Origin: Phoronis australis | Taxonomy: Eukaryota > Phoronida > Phoronidae | NCBI GenBank assembly: GCA_002633005.1 | Contig: NMRA01000759.1 | Span: 25,456-52,048 of the forward strand | Length of the DNA: 26,593 nucleotides | Direction: 5' to 3' | In this document: positions 1 through 8,680 of the stretch, piece by piece | Position numbering within the stretch: position 1 is the stretch's first letter | Layout of the letters: each line of letters starts with the position of its first letter | Position numbers and translations under genes: made by a program | The notes under the pieces: model-generated | Database searches by the model: none | What the model saw: the letters and a program-made list of their open reading frames with translations, nothing else | Told to the model about the DNA's origin: nothing

Positions 1-12
1 GAATTCTTGCAG

Positions 13-675
13 TCGGTTGGTTTTGTCATTCGAAAGCAACCTTTCCAGGATGGGGAGGTGGAATTTTATGTACTGAGTGAGGAAGGGGCCTCAAATGTGG
101 ATCGGCTTAAAGAGATGCGGGAAATCCTGTTAAACTCGGAGCCTATTAGACCCGAACTTGATCATGGCTTACAAGTGTTCTACCCGAGCCAGATGGCGAC
201 AAAGTTTGAGTTGCCAGATGAATTTTACAATATGACTGCAGAGGAAGTGAAGCGAGAACAGCAGGCTCGAACCGAGGCTGTAGAAAAATTAGGCATGCTG
301 CGGACGAAGGAAATGCGTGAGCGCGATCGCCAGAGAGCGCTGAGGCGATATCGGTACACCTTGTTGAGAATACGCATGCCGGATGGTTACATTCTGCAGG
401 GAACATTCAGAGCCATGGATAAATTGGGATCTGTGATTGCATTTGTTAGGGAATCTTTGTCAGAGGAATGGCTACCATTTATTTTGAGCACGTCGACGGG
501 TCAAAAGCTACTTGAGGAAGACATGCGATTGGCTGAGTTAGAACTGGTTCCGGCTACGGTGTTGAACTTGGCTTTTGATCCCGAGGTCTTGGCTGACATG
601 GCTGTTCAGCATGGTTCGCATCAACGTGAACGTTCATTGAAGCCTGAAATCTTGGCTAGTGTCCAGTCATTGTAA
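13..675 (+). CDS. UBXN6: UBX domain-containing protein 6, 3' terminal coding exon (partial gene)
   Basis: The sequence opens with an intron end (pyrimidine-rich, cag at 10-12), and the exon reads in frame from 13 to TAA at 673-675, giving 220 residues. The first ~20 residues (SVGF...EFYVLSEE) match the end of the PUB domain. A basic/acidic helical linker follows (ELPDEFYNMTAEEVKREQQ and a run of Arg/Glu to about residue 110). A C-terminal UBX fold starts at RRYRYTLLRIRMPDGYILQG, about residues 112-190, and the tail has the family-like LKPEIL. The length and order agree with the last half of animal UBXN6 (about 440 residues). UBXN6/UBXD1 is a cytosolic p97/VCP cofactor that binds p97 through its N-terminal motifs and PUB domain and acts with p97 and caveolin in endolysosomal sorting. 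The S3-S4 loop reads EWLPFIL rather than the canonical FPR signature, as in vertebrate UBXN6, whose UBX domain does not make the usual p97 contact. Upstream exons lie outside the window. Confidence 0.93.
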   Translation, partial: SVGFVIRKQPFQDGEVEFYVLSEEGASNVDRLKEMREILLNSEPIRPELDHGLQVFYPSQMATKFELPDEFYNMTAEEVKREQQARTEAVEKLGMLRTKEMRERDRQRALRRYRYTLLRIRMPDGYILQGTFRAMDKLGSVIAFVRESLSEEWLPFILSTSTGQKLLEEDMRLAELELVPATVLNLAFDPEVLADMAVQHGSHQRERSLKPEILASVQSL

Positions 676-783
676 GGTGTTGTGCTTCAGTTGAATAGTT
701 TTCAGTGCTTGCCTCTTTATGTATTTGATATGCCTGGACATTGGTTATGATATTTATTGCAATTTGTGTTATCTTATTGTGAA

Positions 784-789
784 ATTAAA
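784..789 (+). terminator. Poly(A) signal (ATTAAA variant) of UBXN6
   Basis: ATTAAA lies about 108 bp after the UBXN6 stop codon, followed by a T-rich then TGTGGG stretch that could serve as the downstream GU-rich element. No canonical AATAAA occurs nearer the stop. The assignment is inferred from position. Confidence 0.5.
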
Positions 790-1673
790 TCGGAATGAAC
801 TGCGAGAGAGTTTTTACATCTGTGGGACTACTTCAATTTAGAGCAATAGTCGGATATAACATGCCGGCATTTTGAAAACCAGTTTGATGCACATTATTCA
901 GGGAAGAAACCTGATTCTCAAAATGCAGCACCATATATGGGACTATGGACAAACATGGCTAGCATAAGATTTACAAGTAATGATGAACAATGCCATATTG
1001 CACAAGTTGCCCAATACAAAAATAAATGGAACATTTTCCACCTTCTGGATCTGATGTCCTCCTTAGAACAGATGGCGGTTGGCATAAACATGAAGAATGA
1101 CTCATTCATTCTGCAGAAATGACGTGTATCTGCCTACTCCTGGGACCCTGTTTATTGGAGGTCATACGGGGTCTTGGGTTAGGAGTAACCCATCTACAAA
1201 ACCATAGAACTGGGTCAACTGACCTATGTAAAAGTATACGTTTTGTGAAAATAGAACGCTTGTAAAACTTCAATTTTGGACTTACTAGCCATCTACTATT
1301 GATAGGATCATTTGATCATGTTTTTGGTAAAATTTAAGAAGGAAAGGTTTTTCATACCAAACAAAGATCATGGACATTTTTAAGATTAATCGTCATCGGT
1401 TTTTACATTTACATTATTTCTGTCACTTTTTTCAATAGGATGAAATTTGTGATAGTTCCCGCATTTGATGTTGAAATTATTTTTAAAAAATAGTTTACAA
1501 CAACTTTTAGCAAGTCATGGTATTGGAAAGGCAAGTTTCACTTGAGTCTGATCAGTAATTTTATGTATTCCCAGTTCTTTGCGAAACTCATACCATCGAA
1601 GGAGATATGTCACACTTGATTAGGTAATATATTATGAAAGCGGCAATCCTTATTCCAAGGGGGGATCAACAAT
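790..1673. other. Intergenic, no gene recognised
   Basis: AT-rich sequence with only short chance ORFs, overlapping on both strands around 918-1122 and resembling no known protein. No repeat family or RNA gene was recognised here. Confidence 0.6.
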
Positions 1674-1825
1674 TGGTCAGACTTCAAAACCAGCTGGCTG
1701 AAGTGCAAAACCCAATGGCCGGTGCACTAACTTGGTGGTCGGACTCAAAAACTCGTTGGCTGGTACCTCAAAACCAGATGGCCGCACTCAAAAAAAAAAA
1801 ACGGTTGGCCGGTGCCGAAACACAA
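1674..1825 (+). repeat. Degenerate 21-22 bp minisatellite, about 7 units
   Basis: Seven successive units each begin with TGGCYG/TGGTC-like bases and run into CNCAAAAAC-like bases: starts near 1674, 1696, 1717, 1737, 1758, 1780 and 1806. The sixth unit is stretched by a run of 12 A (1790-1801). Because most units are close to 21 bp, the + frame stays open from 1634 to 1828 and spells degenerate heptads (LVRLQNQ, LAEVQNP, WLVPQNQ). I regard this as a property of the repeat rather than a gene. Confidence 0.7.
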
Positions 1826-3572
1826 TGATTGAACTAATTGGGGAACCCCCCCCCCCTTCCCCTTGATTCTAGTGATGTCAAATTCACAATTTTCAAATTG
1901 TTGACTTGAATCTCATTTTTATGCGCCCACATATTTATATGAAGACGCATTATGATGTCATCCCTGTCCGTCCAGCGTCCGCTGCTCTACCTCTAAAACC
2001 CTTTGGCATGATTATGTCGTGAGATTTTGTACGTGTGTTCCTTTTATGGATGGGACAGCATGAGCGAACTTTCGGACGGATCCGACGACCAGTGTGTCCC
2101 CTAGTGGCAATTTTATTTTTACGTTTACCTCTGTGTCTTCAAAGGTGCTCAACGAAATTTAGCATCAATTAGTGAGTTCACGCAAGTGATCTTGAGATTT
2201 AAGCACGCACTTGCGACATCTAGTGTGCAACTGTTAACTAAAATTTTGAATGGTGGACATGAATTCGTTTGTCGTGGGTTATTGTTTCTGTTTTAATTAT
2301 TTTTATTGCCCATTCTGTATGTTATTCTGGTCTTGGTAATTGTTTCCAAATGTGGTTTGACTGGGATGGTTGGGTTTGTGACCGAGGGGCTGAAATGACT
2401 GGCAACCTGGGACCTTTGCAATGAAAAGGATTAAGATCATTAAGAGCTAGGATACAATGAATGTACCGTACCGAGAGGGGTTTTGCATTGAACAGTTTGT
2501 CACGCCCCGTTGTACCTACCACCTCACCCCCGTGTATACGCCAGTGCTTGGAGCTCGCAATTTGCTCGTAATTGGTGGAAGTGTTTTCATTTATATCTCA
2601 ATTATGACATCGCCAATCGCTGCCACCATGGCCTAAGCAGGGATCTGTAATTCTTTCTTATCTGATTAAGAAGTTCAGATAACGCTTGTTGAGTAAAAGT
2701 GTTATTTTTGGCAAATAAAGTGGAAATACTCATTTCACTTTTAAACGTGCAATTTAATGAATATTAGTTTTTCATTGGTATGCTGTGTGATGTCATCAGG
2801 CCGTCTAAATATTGATGACAATATGACAAAAGTTACAAAACACAACTCTCTGAAGTTCTGTTGACAGGTTTTGAATGTTCTTATAGAGATGATTAGACTT
2901 TTATGGCCTACGATGTTTTTGCCTTTCTCTCTGCTCGGTACAGACCCACATAACAATACGCCAATGTAGGTAAAGACAGACAAAAGTGGCCCTGTGAAAT
3001 AATACTGTCCATACCACTTGCTTTGGCACAATAGGTTACAAACCACTGCCCAGCATTCACTCTTTGAAAAGCAACCATGTTAGACTGAGTGAGGTAGCAT
3101 ATGCATATGCGTCTTTTGCAGGTTGCCGACATCTCTAAATACAGTTGCTAACATGATTTAACAACTGGCCTGAAACATGGTGACATACAGTAATGTTTGA
3201 TACAAATGTTTCCATGTGAGTGAGAAGCATACAGAGGTAATGAAATATCTAAGTTGTGTTAATATTGGTTTTTCGTTATGCAAGATAGGTGATTTTCAGC
3301 TTTTTAATGCAGTTGTCATTGTCATTGAAGGTTGTCTTCTATCAGGAACGTGTTTGTTCCATCAACGCTTTCATTTATAGGTTGTATATAGGCGGGGGAC
3401 TCGCCCCCTCCCCCCTTGGCTACCGCCAGCAAAATGAAACAGAAACAGCGTGAAGCGCGAAGAAAAAGAGAGTTCACTAACTAGGACTGGTAGCGGATGG
3501 GGGGCTCAAATCCCACATTGCGGTGGAATCGTGATCACGTCTTTTTTAGTCCACCGATAATTTTTCTGAACA

Positions 3573-3573
3573 N
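3573..3573. other. Ambiguous base N
   Basis: One unresolved base within ordinary intergenic sequence; it interrupts nothing annotated. Confidence 0.99.
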
Positions 3574-4747
3574 CAAGATAAGAGGAAGAGTCCCCCTCAT
3601 CTGACGCAGCACGTTCATATGCTACTAAATCAGGGACACACAACTGGTCTCATTGACAGCACATGTTAGTGAACATCTTTATCGCTTACACAGAATCGGT
3701 GATAACCATTCGTGCTACTGTGCCTTGTCTGTAGGTCAACAGATTAGCCAAAGTTGGAGGACCCCATTTCATTGCTGTTACAGCATTTGAAGCTGCTTGC
3801 CAATGAATCACCTTAAATGCAGCATATGTCCCTCTCGGGTCTATGTAATCTAATCTGCCTGATAGATCAGTCTATATTTCTTTTATTAAATGGCTACTGA
3901 TGCTTCTTTAATGCTAAGTTTGATGTTCTGACATTGTCTGCTTACTTTGTTGTCAATAAGATTTTTATGGTATCTGATTGGTTACATTGCTAGTTGCTTG
4001 ACATCCTGGTGATGTAAATGAAAAGTGTTATTCCACAGGGTGGAAAAAATTATCAAACTGTGTTCCAGACAATAAGAGGACAGAAGTATCAGTTGTCATG
4101 TAATGAAACAACATGAGTAACCCAAAATTTAATGTCAGGCCATAAGGTGATGTGGCACCTTACTGACAAATATCCACAAACGTTGGAATTTAACTTTCTA
4201 AAACACTGCTTTAATTCATGAAAGTAGAGAGTCTGTATATACTGGTAATGACTTTATATATCAATCTGCCATTAATTGGGTCCCTTGACCATATTTTTAA
4301 TAAGATTCCGGAAAAAGGAAAACTTTCATAACAAAACAGTGGTGTCGATAACATGACCAATTTTCTTTTTATATAAACGTTCGAGATGGAATCTGAAAAA
4401 TGCCGATTCTGTTTTTTAGTAACCCTTTTCGTTTTAATCAATGTTTGAGTTTTTCATGAACTTACTGAAAGTCTCTGTTTTAGCTAGCCCTCCCATGCCA
4501 AAGTAGATCAGTCAAAAGACAATCTCTAAAAGCCTGATGGGGAACAGTGCATAAAGTACAACATCTGAAAGTTTTTATTGGAATCCTATTAACCGTTTTC
4601 AAGATGTTTTCCACTTTACCAAGTTTAGACATTTGTCTAGGATCTCCCATAACCTTAACCTGATGATTGAACACTTTTCTTTTACTGCGCAGTGAATGAT
4701 GTCGTATAACTGTTGGTCTTCACATACGCCATATGTTGACCAGGTGT

Positions 4748-4784
4748 TGGCTAACGGGTTAGCAGAAAGTCCTGGGTTCAAACC
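4748..4784 (+). repeat. Possible decayed tRNA-derived SINE promoter
   Basis: TGGCTAACGGG at 4748-4758 resembles a Pol III A box and GGTTCAAACC at 4775-4784 fits the B box. The spacing (27 bp between box starts) is too short for an intact tRNA, so this could be a SINE head with an internal deletion, or coincidence. Confidence 0.3.
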
Positions 4785-7167
4785 TTGGTGGGGACAGAGA
4801 GCATTTTAGATGTAACTATGTATCACCTGATGCCAACAAATTGACAGACCTCAGCAGAAGTCTTCAAGACTACCAAAATTTGGATAAACTTCTTACCAGA
4901 ATAATTTGATTACGTAGTCGAACTTTTGTCAAAGTTGAATTTCGACATTGTGTCTAGTCCTTAATTTTTTGTTTGTGACTGGTCTTGCGCAATAAGTTGT
5001 TTTTTTGAGATTTAGCTAGAATTGGATTGGATTCTATTGGAAAAGAAACAAAATATTTTATTAGCCTTGTCAAATTACGACATTGTGTAGTTTATTTTGA
5101 AAAATACTGTATGCCAGTCTTTGTACCTTTACAGAGTATGTTTTATGTTGTATTATAATTTGGTGGTATGTTGGAAAAAATAAAAACCTGTCCATGCAGA
5201 TATTGTTCAAGCAAAGTCACATTCTTATTTTTAAATATCTTTAAAAACTATCCACCATTTTCGTTGTAACATACATCATCTCCAGTGAGAGACTACGGTC
5301 CACCTGCACTAACATGGAGAACAAGTCATGTTTTCCGTGACTCCCTGAGCTTTCCAAAAAGAATGGGCCCAACTCGAGGATTTCACTTTTGTCTATGAAA
5401 GTGTCACATTAAAGGTATTAAAATATTTTATAGAATTTAAAATGTGAAACCCCATACTGTTTTAAGTACTGGTTAAATTTGAAATTATGTAAAAGACGAT
5501 TGCTGATGTGTTAGAGTTGCCTCAAGAACAGGAATTGCGTTTAAAGTTTATTGTAATCTGCGAGAGAAAGCTTGCTTCACCACTTAGTTTTTTGTGAAAT
5601 GAAGAGACACTGATTCCTAGTTTGCTTATTAAAGGGAACAGTATTTTGTTCTGAATTGATTTAGCATACAGCTTTGTACCAAGGCAAGGGCAACGGATGG
5701 TGTCCTATGTCCGCCCTCTTGGACGACACCTTTTTCGTAAAGTTTGAACAACTAGGTGCCATGCAAAAAGGCAAGAATTTTTTACTACACTGGCAAACAG
5801 TAAATAATAAGAATCGGTGATACAATTATAAAACCCAATGTAAACTCTATCCATGTCGATGGTTTCTGACCGTTAATGAATCAAGTCCGTAACCGACCGT
5901 TGACTTAAAATCTGCTTGCACTGATATTGTGTCAAGCCCTTTGTGCAGCCCACTACACTGCTGGTTTTGATTGGCTGTCAACTGTGAATTAGGAACCACG
6001 ACATGGTCGCGCACATGGGGGATTAATTGCCTTTCGACATTTTAGATTTCTTAAGTTTCTAGTAGTATTGGGCAATAAATTTTCTTTCTTCGAATCTAAT
6101 AAATTGTTTGCCATTCTCGTGCATACAGAGCCCGTAATGATTCAAGTGGCCACTAGTAAAACAAGATTTAAACATACAGTAGAACTTGGCACAAACCCCT
6201 CTCAACGCAAACTGAATTTTGAGATCGGTGATACTATCTAGTTTTTTACAACTTATACAGTGATCAGATTGCTTGACACCAATGTTGACAAGACTGGTAC
6301 ATTTGTGCCTACAATTATATGAAAGTATCTTGCCTGGAAACACTTCAACCTGGTGAAACAAGTAGAATAAAGAAACAAGTATACAATGCACTCCACCATG
6401 TGGGTGAATTAGTAACGTTGACCCACGTTTTGAAGCTTTTATCGTACGTTTCGCATTTCTGGAATCTTTGCTCAATCGACAAATTGCGTAGATAAGACCA
6501 TAAAATTATTGAAAGGGGGAGAGAAGTCATACCTACATGTTTTAAAAAATTATTCATTCATAAGATGTAAACAAATATTAGTAATACGTTTTTATACTGT
6601 TGCTTCGTGCAGAGTTATATTGGTATTTGACCAAAATGACCAAACAATTAAATAAATTAAATAAATTACTAATTTTCTTTGACCAATGGTAATAAGATGC
6701 ACCTCCAAAATGTAAAAAGTTGTGTCTCTCAATAAGCAATGTTCCAACGACAATTCTTTACAAAAACTCTCTGGCCGAAGTTAGTTTGTGCGACCATGAC
6801 AGATTTAATGAAGGATTCAATATGCGCCATTTTATAACCTCTTGGTGGAAAGACTTACATGTATATCAACTAGGTTCATTTTGCCACTCCAAACCCATTC
6901 CTCGAAAACTTCTTCAATATGTTTAATTATTTGTCTGGGATGCGATGCCAAACCATGAGAAACAAACGGTCCAATCTTGGTGGCAAGGGAAATTTAATTA
7001 CTGTAATTCTGCCAAGAGGAGTTAACCATCTCCTAGACCAGGTGAATATTTATCTTTCAGTTACCCTAATTTTTCATTGAAGTTCAATTTGAATATTTCT
7101 TAAAGTTCTAAAAGGCCACCACTAAAGACCATAGCCCCAAAAGGAAGGATTAATATTTGAACAAGGG

Positions 7168-7202
7168 CACACACACACACGCGCACACGCACACACACAC
7201 AC
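7168..7202 (+). repeat. CA-dinucleotide microsatellite
   Basis: About 17 CA units interrupted twice by CG (CA to CG changes near 7180-7190). An ordinary simple repeat, likely polymorphic. Confidence 0.95.
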
Positions 7203-7294
7203 TAAAAAATCATCTTGTCTAAAGGAAAATTTGCTGTCGACAGAGCTGATTTTTTTAAATAAACACGTCCTTTTTAATGTATCTCACATTCTGA

Positions 7295-7436
7295 CAAGTA
7301 TTTTATTGGACTATAATTATTTCGAATTCAGCCAACACAGTGCGTTAAAACGTCCTTCACCGAATATCTCCTCAAATGATAATTATTTGAGTGAAATTGC
7401 TATCTCAAAATATAATGCCTCGCCAAAACAAAACAA
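7295..7436 (+). repeat. 142-bp direct repeat, copy 1
   Basis: Matches 8102-8243 at an offset of 807 bp, with three substitutions and a one-base length change in an A/C-rich end. It directly abuts the 3' truncation of the LINE remnant. Near its centre it has a 21-bp inverted repeat with one arm mismatch; the second copy has the perfect version. Confidence 0.92.
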
Positions 7437-7440
7437 AGTT

Positions 7441-8100
7441 CAAGCGAAGCAAGTTCTGTAGAGTGACATTTCCTGAAACCATATTGATGTTTATTAAGAA
7501 TATCAATTTCATTTAGGAAAGTTGAAAGTTGAGTATGGATAATTTTTTCTATAATTTTTTAGATTGTTGGAAGAATAGAAATGGGTCTATAATTTCACGG
7601 GTGCTCTGGGTCCAAACCATGTTATTTAAAAACTGGGATCACCTTAGCAATCTTTAGAGCATCTGGAAATATACCAGTGTGCAAGCACTGGTTGATGATG
7701 GTCGTGAGAGGTTCAATTATAAAAGGACTGCTTATTTTGATAATTTTAGATGATAAATTGTCATGACCAGTACTATTTTTTGCGTCCATGTCTCTTATAA
7801 TATCTAGTACATGTTTATTATTAATTAGTTTGAAAGAGAACTTAAATTTGTTTGGCGTGGGAAGATAGTCTTTGAAATTCTTGTTTTTATCATAGTTATT
7901 GATTCAGAAAGGGATGGGCCGATTTGGGTAAAGTAGGTGTTGAATAAACTTGCCATTTTGGGTAGGTCACTGGTTTTAGTGTTATCTGAACGTAAGAGAC
8001 ATTCTAGGGTATCATTTTTTGTTCGAACGCCGTTGTTCATAACTGTCTTTATTGTATCCCATGTTTTATTTATGTCAGACTTCCTTTTTTCGAATGTGTC
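7441..8100 (-). pseudogene. Decayed non-LTR (LINE) reverse transcriptase fragment, Jockey/CR1-like
   Basis: Read on the minus strand, 8100 to about 7880 encodes the linker typical upstream of a LINE reverse transcriptase (KSDINKTWDTIKTVMNN, then LFNTYFTQIGPSLSESI). After a frameshift near 7880 the RT domain continues: STGHDNLSSKIIK, GIFPDALKIAKVIPVFK, YRPISILPT and HQYGFRKCHSTELA. In-frame stops follow the VIPVFK block, precede YRPIS, and interrupt the segment after SILPT. The catalytic (F/Y)xDD box is absent because the fragment ends at 7441 against direct-repeat copy 1, and the 5' end stops at the N at 8101. No endonuclease domain is present. A dead, doubly truncated copy; the clade assignment is approximate. 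Confidence 0.85.
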
Positions 8101-8101
8101 N
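8101..8101. other. Ambiguous base N at a repeat junction
   Basis: The unresolved base stands exactly between the LINE fragment and the first base of direct-repeat copy 2, which suggests an assembly join rather than a random miscall. Confidence 0.95.
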
Positions 8102-8243
8102 CAAGTATTTTATTGGACTATAATTATTTCAAATTCAGCCAACACAGTGCGTTAAAACGTCCTTCACCGAATATCTCCTCAAATGATAATCATTTGAGTG
8201 AAATTACTATCTCAAAATATAATGCCTCGCCAAAACAAACAAA
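8102..8243 (+). repeat. 142-bp direct repeat, copy 2
   Basis: About 98% identical to 7295-7436 over its length. Contains a perfect inverted repeat: CTCAAATGAT at 8178-8187 and its complement at 8189-8198 around a single A. It begins immediately after the N at 8101. Confidence 0.92.
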
Positions 8244-8281
8244 ATTATACGTCAAAACATGGCACACGTTTAAGAACAATC

Positions 8282-8443
8282 CATCAGGGCTGGGTTGCAT
8301 AAAAATTTAAAATTATCCGCTGGATAAGATTGATTTTTACGTGGCGTCAGGTGATTTTGTTCAACAATAACAACTTTGCGCATGATAATGCGACGTCATT
8401 GTTGCGAAACGGTGTATATTTTTTATGCAACTTTGCCCTGATG
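8282..8443. mobile_element. MITE-like element with ~24-bp terminal inverted repeats
   Basis: The left end (8282-8305, CATCAGGGC...GTTGCATAAAAA) matches the complement of the right end (8420-8443) at 21 of 24 positions; the mismatches are three adjacent bases. A sub-terminal palindrome TTATCC-GCT-GGATAA sits at 8313-8327. At 162 bp with no coding capacity it fits a non-autonomous DNA transposon. The CAGGG-type end recalls hAT elements, but I see no clear 8-bp target duplication. Confidence 0.72.
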
Positions 8444-8623
8444 ATTTTCAAAACAGGCTAGCAGTTACCGACAATACTTGCATGAATGTATCTGTGGAAA
8501 ATTTTCAGAATATGCGCTGATAGACTTTCTTACTTTTGGGTGGGCCAATATTTTTCTGAAATTCCCGGTAATTCTACGCTTTAGATGTTCGGGGGGTTAT
8601 ATCCGTTCAAACCGTGTTGGCAT

Positions 8624-8658
8624 TTGACGTGTTGGTGACGTCAAACTATTCGTGACGT
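8624..8658 (+). promoter_or_regulatory. Cluster of CRE/ATF-type TGACG motifs upstream of the 653-codon ORF
   Basis: TGACGT occurs at 8625-8630, 8636-8641 and 8653-8658; the middle one is a full palindromic CRE, TGACGTCA (8636-8643). They lie 23-56 bp before the ATG at 8681, so they are in the core promoter or the 5' UTR. Binding by CREB/ATF/bZIP factors is inferred from the motif only. Confidence 0.45.
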
Positions 8659-8680
8659 TTCACTTAACAAGTTTTTCAAA

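Larger units (their letters stand above)
1826..7167. other. Long intergenic region, no gene recognised
   Basis: Over 5 kb of AT-rich sequence without a protein I recognise. It contains an 11-base C run (1846-1856), a GC-rich patch with a GGGGG/CCCCC hairpin (3394-3408), a single N (3573), a weak tRNA-like SINE candidate (4748-4784), and a minus-strand chance ORF (6059-6475) without known similarity. Regulatory DNA or old transposon remnants may be present but are not identifiable by eye. Confidence 0.55.

Noticed and set aside
2621-2636. Excellent Kozak context GCCACCATGG
   Set aside because: The ATG is followed by one codon and then TAA, so it encodes nothing; coincidence.
3097-3110. 14-bp palindrome GCATATGCATATGC
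   Set aside because: Low-complexity purine/pyrimidine alternation in AT-rich DNA; no surrounding structure.
3490-3530. B-box-like GGCTCAAATCC suggesting another SINE
   Set aside because: No matching A box at suitable distance and no flanking duplication.
6059-6557. 138- and 70-codon minus-strand frames
   Set aside because: Cys/His residues suggested a domain, but no spacing fits a known zinc motif and there is no promoter, splice or repeat support.
7295-8243. LTR retrotransposon with 142-bp LTRs
   Set aside because: The enclosed RT is of the non-LTR type, on one strand without gag, primer-binding site or polypurine tract, and the repeats lack TG...CA ends.
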